From contig DEIM01000078.1 of assembly GCA_002352485.1 (NCBI GenBank), forward strand, positions 1 through 38,084: 38,084 nt of DNA, in the 5' to 3' direction. Below are positions 9,125 to 17,267 of the stretch, in pieces. The position numbers and the translations under genes are program-made. This stretch comes from Candidatus Dadabacteria bacterium UBA2774. GTDB lineage: Bacteria; Desulfobacterota_D; UBA1144; Nemesobacterales; UBA2774. Under the pieces are notes generated by a model. The model made no database searches, was not told the origin of the DNA, and saw only the letters and a program-made list of their open reading frames with translations. How positions within the stretch are numbered: position 1 is the first letter of the stretch; the number at the start of each line of letters is the position of its first letter.

Positions 9125-10858
9125 TCAGCCTCTGTAGAGGTTAGTGATAGGGAATCGGCGGTCTTTGCCGAAAGCGCGTGCGGTGATTTTGATACCCGGG
9201 GGGCCCTGCCGGCGTTTATACTCGTTTTGATCGACCATACCTACCACTCTCTTAACTAGCCTCTCTGTGTATCCAAGAGCTACAATCTCGGCTGCGCTAA
9301 GATCGTCTTCTACATAGGCCTTGAGTATAGGGTCAAGTATGTCATACGGAGGAAGTGAATCTGTATCGAGCTGGTCTGGCCTGAGCTCTGCGGACGGGGG
9401 CTTCTCAAGAATAGACTTAGGGATTATTTCTTTACCCTTATACTCATTGATGAAGAGCGAGAGTCTGAACACCATGGTCTTGGGAACGTCTTTAATGACC
9501 GCAAAGCCGCCTGCCATGTCGCCGTATATAGTACAGTAGCCCACGCTCATCTCGCTCTTGTTACCAGTAGTAAGAACTAACCACCCGAATTTGTTGGAAG
9601 CTGCCATGAGAATGTTTCCTCGTATTCTGGCCTGGAGGTTCTCTTCTGTTATATCCTCCTTAGTATCTGTAAATGTGTCGGAAAGCATATTTATATATGA
9701 ATTATATGCCTTAGCGATCGGTATCTTTATAAGCTCGATCCCAAGGTTCACCGATAGCTTCTCGGAATCTGTTACGCTGCCCCTAGAGCTGAATTTGGAG
9801 GGCATTGAGATGCCTACGACATTTTGTTTACCGAGAGCTTGTACAGCTACCGCTGCAACCAAAGCAGAGTCGATGCCGCCGCTTAGTCCGATTACGACTT
9901 TCTTGAAGCCGTTTTTGGATACATAGTCCTTTGTCCCTAGAACCAGGGCATTGAGTATTTCCTCTTCAACACTAAAAAATTCAGTCACTTTGGATTTTAC
10001 AGCCGATTTTTCATGACGCCACGCTTTCCTATCTTTGATCACGATAACTTCCGCACGCTTTTTATACTCTTTAAGATCTTTTTTTCTCTTTAAATCTTGC
10101 TTACGGGAACGGAGTACGCTTTTGATATTTATATCTGTAACCAGAAGCTCCTCTTTAAAACCACCCGCCCTGACTAGAATCTCCCCGCGCTCCCCCACGA
10201 CTACACTATGACCGTCAAAAACGAGCTCGTCCTGGCCGCCTACCAGGTTGCAGAAAGCAATAACTGCAGAATAGGTTTTGGCTCTTTTTACGAGCATCTG
10301 CTCACGAGAGGCTACTTTTGAGGAATAGTAGGGAGAGGACGAAATATTTATGATAACCTGCGCGTCGCCGACAATTGACTGCTTTCTTGTTGGATCGCCC
10401 GGATACCATATATCCTCACAAATATTTACACCGAATATAAACTTACCGAGCCTATATACGGGTGCTCTTTGCCCGGACTTAAAATACCTCTCTTCATCGA
10501 ATACGCCGTAGTTTGGAAGATAGTGCTTACGGTATACGTCTATAAGCTCCTTATTGTGTAGAATGGCGGCAGCGTTGTATAAGTGGCCATTATCTTGATC
10601 GGGATATCCTACTACTACGGTAATACCGGCTGTCGCCTTTCTTATCTCGTCAATTGCATGAACGCTGTCCTGAATGAATTTGGGCTTTAGAAGCAGGTCC
10701 TCGGGTGGGTACCCGGTGATTGTAAGCTCGGGGAAGGCAAGGACATCCACACCCAAGTCTTTTGCCGAGCGTATATATCTTAAAATCTTTTTCAGGTTGC
10801 CCCGGATATCTCCGACCCTGACATTTATCTGCGCTAAAGCGATTCTTACTGTGTCCAT
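9125..10858 (-). CDS. nadE: Glutamine-dependent NAD+ synthetase
   Basis: This enzyme makes NAD+ from nicotinate adenine dinucleotide (deamido-NAD), ATP and glutamine. It is 577 residues with two domains. The N-terminal nitrilase-fold glutaminase has the triad Glu44 (FPELTITGYPPEDLL), Lys111 (YRKHYLPNYGVFDE) and Cys147 (NICEDIWYPG). The C-terminal synthetase has the ATP PP-loop SGGIDS at 326-331 and the TGNKSE motif near 440. A TTG 75 nt upstream of this ATG would add 25 unconserved residues, so I reject it. There is no clear Shine-Dalgarno and the predicted -10 is only about 16 nt before the ATG, so the leader may be very short. It is downstream of nothing obvious; the CPBP gene precedes it on the same strand after 135 bp. 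Confidence 0.95.
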   Translation of the reverse strand: MDTVRIALAQINVRVGDIRGNLKKILRYIRSAKDLGVDVLAFPELTITGYPPEDLLLKPKFIQDSVHAIDEIRKATAGITVVVGYPDQDNGHLYNAAAILHNKELIDVYRKHYLPNYGVFDEERYFKSGQRAPVYRLGKFIFGVNICEDIWYPGDPTRKQSIVGDAQVIINISSSPYYSSKVASREQMLVKRAKTYSAVIAFCNLVGGQDELVFDGHSVVVGERGEILVRAGGFKEELLVTDINIKSVLRSRKQDLKRKKDLKEYKKRAEVIVIKDRKAWRHEKSAVKSKVTEFFSVEEEILNALVLGTKDYVSKNGFKKVVIGLSGGIDSALVAAVAVQALGKQNVVGISMPSKFSSRGSVTDSEKLSVNLGIELIKIPIAKAYNSYINMLSDTFTDTKEDITEENLQARIRGNILMAASNKFGWLVLTTGNKSEMSVGYCTIYGDMAGGFAVIKDVPKTMVFRLSLFINEYKGKEIIPKSILEKPPSAELRPDQLDTDSLPPYDILDPILKAYVEDDLSAAEIVALGYTERLVKRVVGMVDQNEYKRRQGPPGIKITARAFGKDRRFPITNLYRG

Positions 10859-10873
10859 GATTTGGTATTGGTA

Positions 10874-10903
10874 ATTATAATACTCTAAGAAATAAAATTT
10901 CCA
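10874..10903 (-). promoter_or_regulatory. Possible promoter for nadE with a very short leader
   Basis: On the minus strand, TGGAAA (10903-10898) and a consensus TATAAT (10879-10874) are 18 bp apart. Transcription would start about 5-10 nt before the nadE ATG, consistent with the lack of a ribosome-binding site. The -35 matches 4 of 6 consensus bases. Confidence 0.35.
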
Positions 10904-10993
10904 CAGTTGATTATAAGGAAAACACTCTGGCAAATTGCTTGGTATTAATTGAATTTAATGACCAGGGGACGCAACAAAACCCTGCCCAAAGGC

Positions 10994-11605
10994 TTAGGAA
11001 AGGCCTATAGCGATATGGACTACATTGGCCAGAAAATGAAAGAGGATACTCGCCCAGAGCGTGCCAGTGGTTAAATAGAGATACCCCATGACTAAAGAGG
11101 GGAAGAAAGTGAGTATGGCCTGAGAGCATAACGAGAGATTATGATTTCCTCCTAGACATAACGTTATAAAATGACCGATTGCAAAGAGCAGGCTTACGAT
11201 TATGACGCCTTTTAAGTTGTTCCCGAGCTTATTCTGAAGGTAGCCTCTGAAAAACACTTCTTCAGGGAGCGCTACCAAAAGGAGCTGTACGAGAATAAAA
11301 GTATAGGAGAGCATACGAAACGAAAGAGATTTGTTTGTATAAAGACCTATGAGCGCTATGGCTCCTGTGTATATGAGGAGTAGGACGACGGAGACTATTA
11401 TCCCGATGATAACCCCTCTTAAATCCCACCTGAGCGCTGAAGAGCCCGTTCCGGTGAAAATAGGTACGGACAGCATTAAAAGGGCTGCAACGGAAGTAAC
11501 ATAGGGCCAGGGGATAAATAACTTCATAGCCACAATAGCTATAATGATTAGTGCGTAAATGGATAACGGGACAAGGTATCTGGACTCGCGAAGACTTGTT
11601 ATCAT
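10994..11605 (-). CDS. CPBP-family glutamic-type intramembrane protease
   Basis: A roughly 203-residue polytopic membrane protein of the CPBP/Abi (Rce1-like) family. The three signature motifs are present: EExxxR at Glu115, Glu116, Arg120 (LPEEVFFRGYL); a histidine at His145 (FAIGHFIT); and HxxxN at His190 and Asn194 (LFHFLANV). About six hydrophobic segments are visible. I chose the ATG at 11605, with GAG 8 nt upstream. A TTG at 11635 in the same frame has AGG only 2 nt before it and would add ten residues. Members of this family act as prenyl-protein proteases, bacteriocin-immunity proteins, or the proposed myxosortases that cut Cys-containing C-terminal sorting signals. The window encodes one protein with such a tail (28843-30828), so that role is possible but not shown. 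Confidence 0.85.
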   Translation of the reverse strand: MITSLRESRYLVPLSIYALIIIAIVAMKLFIPWPYVTSVAALLMLSVPIFTGTGSSALRWDLRGVIIGIIVSVVLLLIYTGAIALIGLYTNKSLSFRMLSYTFILVQLLLVALPEEVFFRGYLQNKLGNNLKGVIIVSLLFAIGHFITLCLGGNHNLSLCSQAILTFFPSLVMGYLYLTTGTLWASILFHFLANVVHIAIGLS

Positions 11606-11665
11606 ATGGAAAGCTCGGAATACATTTTCAGGCAAACCTAAAAATACTTAAGATGGCTGTATAGG

Positions 11666-12898
11666 TCAATAAAGCTGATACAATTCGAATTTATTTATGA
11701 ATAGAACCCCCCAGAGATTTACTAAGATACCGAGAACAATTAATAATTTGTGATACCACTTGAGCTTGTCGGGAATACCCTTAAATGTAAGCAAAAGAAG
11801 AAACGGATAGAAATCGAGTGCATAACGGTAACCGAACTGAGTCCATCCCGTGCCGCTCTTTGTAAAGATCAAAAGAGCCGGGGGGATGATAGCAAGCCAG
11901 CACGCGAGGGCAAGGCGGTTTCTGATTCCAGCGGCGAAAGCGAATATGAACACCGGGGTAGTGATAAGTACACTGAGCCCCACTTTTGACGGGACGATGT
12001 AGGGCCAGCTTTCTATGAAAGCCGGCGGCTGTAGGAGGAAAGTATATAGGTGATGGCGCATATAGGAGAGGCTAAAAAGTCCCTGATCGAACCATGGGGA
12101 TACCTTGGCTTTGGCCTCTGAAATGGTATGCATGGAATACGCGACATCAAATGGCGAGCCGAAGCGTACATAGTTGTAGAGAAAGTTAAGACAGATAAAA
12201 ACCCCGACTCCGAGTGACAAAAGTAAAAGCGGTCTTAATTTAATCCGTTTTAATATAGAGCGACCAGGGGACAAAGGAAGCCAGAGATCTGAGAGCATGA
12301 TTATAAAAAACGGGAGTGTTAAAACTGTCAGAATCCTGGACCAGTATGAAGCCCCTAAAAGAAGACCGATCAAAAATACTCTGCGCTTACCAAAAGTTTC
12401 GTATATAGCGAGAAAGAGGAAAAAGAGCGAGACTATATGCGCAAAATACCAGACCGATCCGATGGTGGACGTGTACCAGTAAATGGTTCCGTATCCAAAG
12501 AGAAGAGTCATCCAAATCTGCTTTTCAAAACTCTCAGTAAGCCTTCTCATTAATAAGAAAACGAGTGAGACATTTATGCTGCCCAGTAATATTGATGCGA
12601 ATACCTGACTAAAAGACAGACCCCATACTGCTACGAACGGTACTAAAAGCAAAGCCGGCATTGGGGGATAAATGGTATATGAGAGGCCGTCTCTTAAGAT
12701 GAGCTCTTCAAAATAAAACGGGGTGTCCTGGAGATAAAGCCTGCCGGCAAGCAGGGCGTCTGCCAGGTATATGAAATAGTTAAAGGGATCGGGGTTAGCA
12801 GGCTGCGTTATAAAATATAAAACAAACGAAAACAAAAAGAATAGTGCTGCTGCAATCAGTGCGGAGTTTCTTTTATAACCCGGATTCGATATATTCAT
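11666..12898 (-). CDS. Polytopic GT-C type glycosyltransferase (ArnT/PMT_2-like), paralogue of 16031-17257
   Basis: A 410-residue integral membrane protein with about ten hydrophobic segments. The first large outer loop carries Asp47 in YLADALLAGRLYL, followed by a YTIYPPMPALLL motif at 75-85, as in lipid-phosphosugar-dependent GT-C enzymes of the ArnT/PMT_2 group. It shares long matches with the protein at 16031-17257: LADALL, YPPxPALLL, NVSLVFLLMRRLT, GKRRxFLIGLLLGA and QFGYRxALDFYP. The two genes lie on opposite strands, about 3 kb apart. The start is the ATG at 12898 with AGAAGG 5 nt upstream. An ATG-less extension to 12931 is not supported. It has its own promoter (12921-12950). Donor and acceptor are unknown; a polyprenyl-phosphate sugar donor is inferred from family. 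Confidence 0.8.
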   Translation of the reverse strand: MNISNPGYKRNSALIAAALFFLFSFVLYFITQPANPDPFNYFIYLADALLAGRLYLQDTPFYFEELILRDGLSYTIYPPMPALLLVPFVAVWGLSFSQVFASILLGSINVSLVFLLMRRLTESFEKQIWMTLLFGYGTIYWYTSTIGSVWYFAHIVSLFFLFLAIYETFGKRRVFLIGLLLGASYWSRILTVLTLPFFIIMLSDLWLPLSPGRSILKRIKLRPLLLLSLGVGVFICLNFLYNYVRFGSPFDVAYSMHTISEAKAKVSPWFDQGLFSLSYMRHHLYTFLLQPPAFIESWPYIVPSKVGLSVLITTPVFIFAFAAGIRNRLALACWLAIIPPALLIFTKSGTGWTQFGYRYALDFYPFLLLLTFKGIPDKLKWYHKLLIVLGILVNLWGVLFINKFELYQLY

Positions 12899-12920
12899 TG
12901 TAACCTTCTTATAAAATAAC

Positions 12921-12950
12921 ATTATATTCAAGCATGAATAGAACGGTCAA
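12921..12950 (-). promoter_or_regulatory. Sigma70-type promoter for the 11666-12898 gene
   Basis: On the minus strand, TTGACC (12950-12945) and a perfect TATAAT (12926-12921) are separated by 18 bp, 23 nt before the ATG at 12898. It lies in the divergent gap with the PIG-V-like gene starting at 12993. Confidence 0.65.
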
Positions 12951-12992
12951 GATATTATGGAGATGCGGCTTGATCGATGGCATATATAAGCA

Positions 12993-14084
12993 ATGAACCG
13001 CAAAGACACACTTAAAGAAATACTGCCCGTAATAATCATTACTATATTGGGCACATACTTTTTTTCTTATGTCTCTTACATACTGATTCAAAATCTGTAT
13101 CCCGAAAGCTTGCTTGGAATATGGACAAAATGGGATACAGGAAACTATTTAACAATTGCTGAAAACGGATACGGCTCCTCAGCTAATACACTTATCGCCT
13201 TTTTCCCTCTTTACCCCTACCTCACTAAAGTCTTTACCCTACTCTTTCAGAATTATATGTTGTCCGCCTTAGTAATATCAAATCTGGCATATGCAGTAGC
13301 CGCTTATTTCCTGTACGAGCTAGTAAAACTGGACTATGAGAAAGAAGACGCATTAAGGGCTATAATATATTTGTCCGTTTTCCCGACGGCTTATTTCCTG
13401 CATGCCGCCTATACAGAGAGCTTATTTCTGGCTCTCACGATTTCGAGCTTTTATTACGCAAGAAACGGAAGATGGGCAATTTCGGGCATACTCGGTATGC
13501 TGGCAGCGGCTACAAGAATTACCGGCATCCTGCTTCTCCCGGTGCTCATTGTGGAGTACTTATCACAGAAGAGCTATAAGATAAGGAATATAAGGCCTGA
13601 TCTTTTGTGGATAGGAATAATAGGACTTGGCTTACTCGCATACTTAATCCTGAATTATGTAGTAGCCGGAGATCCGTTTTATTTTCTCGAAGTACAGCAG
13701 GCGAGCTGGTCGAGGAAGATCGCACTTCCGTACGAGGGGTTTGTAAATGCAATTGGCGGAATGCAGGGGCGAGTTCCTTCAGGAGCTCTGACAGGAGACT
13801 GGGCCGAGATCATATTCGCGGCGCTTGGACTTGCAGGAGTTATTTACAGCTTTTTTAGACTACGTCTCTCCTATAGCCTGTACATCTTACTAACCTGGCT
13901 CCTCGTAACTTCGAGCGTGATCTGGCTTAGTATACCGAGGTTTACGCTTACAATGTTTCCGCTGTTTATTCTCATGGCACTGTTTGGCAGGCGCAGAGGT
14001 GTTAACTTCATAATAATTTTCTTCTCACTAATATGCTTTGCTTTATTTTTATCACAGTTTGTAAGGTTCAGGTGGGCTTTTTAG
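12993..14084 (+). CDS. PIG-V-like mannosyltransferase, first of a tandem pair
   Basis: A 363-residue membrane protein resembling the PIG-V/GT76 mannosyltransferase family, which uses polyprenyl (dolichyl) phosphate mannose. The first outer loop has the family's Trp-Asp pair (Trp47-Asp48 in TKWDTGNYLTIAENGY). FFPLYPYLTK follows at about 70-79, then the strongly conserved block FPTAYFLHAAYTESLFLAL. About ten hydrophobic segments are present. It begins a plus-strand run of five genes: this gene, its close paralogue 2 bp downstream, a mannosyl phosphopolyprenol synthase, a GT-C enzyme and an SGNH hydrolase. That makes a mannose transfer role likely. The acceptor in bacteria is not known. Confidence 0.82.
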   Translation: MNRKDTLKEILPVIIITILGTYFFSYVSYILIQNLYPESLLGIWTKWDTGNYLTIAENGYGSSANTLIAFFPLYPYLTKVFTLLFQNYMLSALVISNLAYAVAAYFLYELVKLDYEKEDALRAIIYLSVFPTAYFLHAAYTESLFLALTISSFYYARNGRWAISGILGMLAAATRITGILLLPVLIVEYLSQKSYKIRNIRPDLLWIGIIGLGLLAYLILNYVVAGDPFYFLEVQQASWSRKIALPYEGFVNAIGGMQGRVPSGALTGDWAEIIFAALGLAGVIYSFFRLRLSYSLYILLTWLLVTSSVIWLSIPRFTLTMFPLFILMALFGRRRGVNFIIIFFSLICFALFLSQFVRFRWAF

Positions 14085-14086
14085 TT

Positions 14087-15214
14087 ATGAGTAGAAAGAA
14101 ACTTGAAGATATATTAGACATTCTTCCCATCATACTCACAGTTATTATAGGCACATTCCTGTTCGGAATCGCGTCCCACTTGGTGATAGAGAACAGATTT
14201 CCGGACAACATACTTAATTTATGGAATGCCTGGGACGCTCAGCACTATGTAAATATAGCCAAGTACGGATACGCCGCTTTAACTGAAGACGGGAGACACC
14301 TGCAGATCGTGTTCTTCCCGTTATTTCCTTATCTTACCAAATTATTTTCCTTCATCTTTCAGAACTATATCGTCTCTGCCCTTTTCGTATCAAATCTGTC
14401 TTATGCAGCAGCTGCTTATTATCTGTATAAGCTCGTAAAATTAGACTTTGAAAGGCAAGACGCTTACAGGGCTGTTATCTATTTTTCTGTATTCCCGACG
14501 GCTTATTTCCTGCATGCAGCTTATACCGAGAGCTTGTTTCTGGCTCTCACGATTTCGAGTTTTTACTATGCAAGAAACGGGAGGTGGCCTATTGTTGGCG
14601 TACTTGGAACGCTTGCGGCAGCCACAAGAATTACGGGAATACTTCTGGTTCCGATCCTCATAATTGAATACTTATCACAAAAGGACTATAAGATAAGGAA
14701 TATACGGTTGGACATAATCTGGATCGGGGTGATCGGGCTTGGTTTACTCGCCTACCTGATATTAAACTATGTAGTTGCCGGAGACCCGCTGTATTTCATG
14801 GAAATACAAAGAGAGCACTGGAATAAGAAACTTGATTTCCCGTATGAAGGGTTTATAAGCGCATGGAATATTATGACCGGGAAGTTCACGCTTAACATCG
14901 ACACTCCCTCAGCTAGAATGCTTGGGGGCCCGGCTGAGATTATATTCGCGCTCTTAGGACTTTCACTTACTATATATAGTTTTTTCAGGATAAGACTTTC
15001 TTACTGTTTATACGCCCTGGCCACCTGGATTATCGTGACCTCTACAGGGTTCTGGCTGAGTATTCCCCGCTATACGCTTGCCATGTTTCCAATCTTTATA
15101 ACTTTGGCTCTCTTGGGAAGAAGAAAGTATGTCAATTATCTCATAATTTTCATATCGATACTATTCTACGCGCTCTTTTTATCGTCTTTTGTCAGGTTCC
15201 AATGGGCCTTTTAA
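14087..15214 (+). CDS. PIG-V-like mannosyltransferase, second of a tandem pair
   Basis: A 375-residue paralogue of the preceding gene, clearly a tandem duplicate. The blocks FPTAYFLHAAYTESLFLALTI, SSFYYARNGRW, IEYLSQK.YKIRNIR and GLGLLAYLILNYVVAGDP are shared almost unchanged, and the DNA is near-identical over about 14497-14570. The Trp-Asp pair is Trp49-Asp50 in NAWDAQHYVNIAKYGY. The N-terminus and the loop after about residue 235 differ most, which suggests a different acceptor. I chose the ATG at 14087, with a GGTGGG 10 nt upstream inside the end of the previous gene. A longer frame back to 14033 would overlap the first gene by 52 bp. Translational coupling is likely. Confidence 0.82.
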   Translation: MSRKKLEDILDILPIILTVIIGTFLFGIASHLVIENRFPDNILNLWNAWDAQHYVNIAKYGYAALTEDGRHLQIVFFPLFPYLTKLFSFIFQNYIVSALFVSNLSYAAAAYYLYKLVKLDFERQDAYRAVIYFSVFPTAYFLHAAYTESLFLALTISSFYYARNGRWPIVGVLGTLAAATRITGILLVPILIIEYLSQKDYKIRNIRLDIIWIGVIGLGLLAYLILNYVVAGDPLYFMEIQREHWNKKLDFPYEGFISAWNIMTGKFTLNIDTPSARMLGGPAEIIFALLGLSLTIYSFFRIRLSYCLYALATWIIVTSTGFWLSIPRYTLAMFPIFITLALLGRRKYVNYLIIFISILFYALFLSSFVRFQWAF

Positions 15215-15268
15215 ACTCGGTTCTATCGTCTAGTACTTCTTAATAGATTTATATCTGTTCTTTCGTAC

Positions 15269-15297
15269 TTAGAACGGAAGTTTCACACTGATATATA
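15269..15297 (+). promoter_or_regulatory. Weak candidate promoter upstream of the mannose synthase gene
   Basis: TTAGAA (15269-15274) and TATATA (15292-15297) are 17 bp apart, 27 nt before the ATG at 15325. Each box matches 4 of 6 consensus bases. The 110-bp gap before this gene is the longest in the plus-strand cluster, so an internal promoter would make sense. Confidence 0.25.
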
Positions 15298-15324
15298 AGG
15301 TGTTATTATAATTGACTGAAAATT

Positions 15325-16017
15325 ATGGATATTAGTATTGTCATCCCCACGTATAACGAATCTGAGAATCTGCCTATTCTTATCGATAGAATAGTAAAAG
15401 TCCTTGAACAGAGCGGCATCGAGGGACAAATTATAGTAGTAGACGACGATTCACCCGACAAGACCTGGGAAATTGCCAATGACCTTAATAAGACCTACGG
15501 CAATATAGAGGTAGTGCGAAGACAGGGAAAGAGAGGACTTTCATCCGCGGTGCTCGACGGGTTTACCGAGTCCGGGAGCCCGATACTAGGGGTGATGGAC
15601 GCAGATTTAAGCCATCCGCCAGAGAAGATACCCGAGCTTGTGGAGCCTATATTAAATCGTGAGGCCGATATCACAATAGGAAGCAGGTATATAAACAGTG
15701 GGGAAATAGAGCAATGGCCATTGATGAGAAAATTATCTTCCAAGCTGGCTACACTGGCAGCTTGCAAACTTACCAGCGTTAAAGACCCGATGTCGGGCTT
15801 TTTCTTTCTGAGACGAGAGGTGATTGAGAACATCGAGTTAAACCCCAAAGGGTTTAAAATAGGTCTCGAGATCCTTGTAAGAGGAAAGTACGGAAACGTA
15901 ATAGAGGTACCTATAAAGTTTCGGGATCGAATATACGGGGAAACCAAATTGAGCCAAAAGGTAATTATTGATTACCTGATCCACGTAACTAGGCTATACA
16001 TATATAAAATCTTTTAA
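15325..16017 (+). CDS. Polyprenyl-phosphate mannose synthase (DPM1-like GT2)
   Basis: A 230-residue cytosolic-side GT2 enzyme like dolichyl-phosphate mannose synthase, which transfers mannose from GDP-mannose to a polyprenyl phosphate. It starts with IVIPTYNESENLP. Nucleotide-sugar binding acids are Asp40-Asp42 in VVDDDSPD, and the metal-binding DAD is at 92-94 in GVMDADLSHPPEK. The domain continues with GSRY (about 129) and DPMSGFFFLRR (about 155), which is typical of the DPM family. There is no membrane domain, so it is the short, DPM1-like form. It lies between the PIG-V-like pair and another GT-C gene, and would supply the lipid-linked donor for them and for the PMT at 19288-20601. A glucosyl rather than mannosyl product cannot be excluded. 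Confidence 0.85.
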   Translation: MDISIVIPTYNESENLPILIDRIVKVLEQSGIEGQIIVVDDDSPDKTWEIANDLNKTYGNIEVVRRQGKRGLSSAVLDGFTESGSPILGVMDADLSHPPEKIPELVEPILNREADITIGSRYINSGEIEQWPLMRKLSSKLATLAACKLTSVKDPMSGFFFLRREVIENIELNPKGFKIGLEILVRGKYGNVIEVPIKFRDRIYGETKLSQKVIIDYLIHVTRLYIYKIF

Positions 16018-16030
16018 GACGATATATGAA

Positions 16031-17257
16031 ATGAATATTCGCCTATTTACAAATAAAAATTTTCACATAATAGCGGCTCTTATCTTTTTTTCAGTAACAT
16101 TCTTAGTATATGCCCTAACGGGGGAGGGAAGAAAAACACCATACGACTATTTTGTACCGCTTGCTGACGCGCTCCTACACGGAAGGACATACCTTTTAGA
16201 AAACATCCCCTGGCTCAACGAGCTATTATTAATTGACGGAAGATACTATGTAATTTATCCGCCTGTACCTGCGCTTCTACTACTGCCGCAAGCCGCTATA
16301 TCGGGTATGGAAGCCAATCAGACCCTGGCTTCCGTTTTTTGGGGCAGTGTAAACGTATCATTAGTATTTTTACTGATGAGGCGACTCACAAATAATGTGC
16401 GAATTCAGATTTGGATGACGATCCTTTTTGGCTTCGGGACAATACATTGGTACCTCGCAAGCCTGGGGAAAGCCTGGTTTTTTGCTCATATTACATCTTT
16501 TTTTTTCCTTACAGCCGCAATTTTCGAAACATTGGGTAAAAGACGACCATTTCTAATAGGGCTATTACTGGGAGCCGCATACTGGTGCCGACTGCCAATT
16601 ATACTTTCAGCACCTTTCTTTCTAATAATGCTCTCGGACCTATGGTGGAGAAGGGATAACACTTTAACCCCGCTCAAAAGGATTGATTTGATTCCACTCG
16701 TAAAATTCGGCCTCGGCGTAGGCGTATTTATTATATTGAATTTCGCTTACAACTACATAAGGTTCGGTACTATGGCCGACATCGCCTATGACATTCAAGC
16801 GGCAAGGGAGCCCTGGTTTTACCCAAAAGGCTTATTCCATATATCCTATATTCGAGATCACCTGTGGACCTTTTTTCTCAAACCCCCCGCATTTAGCACA
16901 CAAGCCCCTTACGTCAAACCAGATTATATGGGAATGTCTATTTTAATAACCACGCCTGCATTCATTTATGCTGTTTTTGCGGGAATCAGAAAGAGAATCT
17001 CTCTAGCGTGCTGGGCTGGAATAATACCTGTAGCATTTATATTATTTATCCACGGAGGCGTCGGGTGGCAACAGTTCGGTTATAGATTTGCCCTGGATTT
17101 CTACCCGTATCTCTTAATATTGACGGCGCTTGGGATAAACAGGGGCCTGAAGGCCGAATCGGATTTGGAATGGCACCAAAAAACCCTTATTATAGCAAGT
17201 ATTCTTGTTAACTTGTGGGGGGTTATATGGATAAACAAATTCGGGTGGGTGATATAG
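16031..17257 (+). CDS. Polytopic GT-C type glycosyltransferase, paralogue of 11666-12898
   Basis: A 408-residue integral membrane protein. Asp46 in PLADALLHGRTYL and the YVIYPPVPALLLLP block at 73-86 mark it as a GT-C enzyme of the ArnT/PMT_2 type. Its relative at 11666-12898 shares the same blocks through its whole length, including the C-terminal QFGYRFALDFYPYL and LVNLWGV.INKF. The start codon follows the mannose synthase stop by 13 bp and the ribosome-binding site is poor, so translational coupling is plausible. It is followed after 10 bp by the SGNH hydrolase gene. Substrate is not known. Confidence 0.78.
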   Translation: MNIRLFTNKNFHIIAALIFFSVTFLVYALTGEGRKTPYDYFVPLADALLHGRTYLLENIPWLNELLLIDGRYYVIYPPVPALLLLPQAAISGMEANQTLASVFWGSVNVSLVFLLMRRLTNNVRIQIWMTILFGFGTIHWYLASLGKAWFFAHITSFFFLTAAIFETLGKRRPFLIGLLLGAAYWCRLPIILSAPFFLIMLSDLWWRRDNTLTPLKRIDLIPLVKFGLGVGVFIILNFAYNYIRFGTMADIAYDIQAAREPWFYPKGLFHISYIRDHLWTFFLKPPAFSTQAPYVKPDYMGMSILITTPAFIYAVFAGIRKRISLACWAGIIPVAFILFIHGGVGWQQFGYRFALDFYPYLLILTALGINRGLKAESDLEWHQKTLIIASILVNLWGVIWINKFGWVI

Positions 17258-17267
17258 TAATTTAACG

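Noticed and set aside
15495..15947. 150-codon frame antisense to the mannose synthase
   Set aside because: The plus-strand frame matches DPM1 motifs throughout. The antisense frame shows none.
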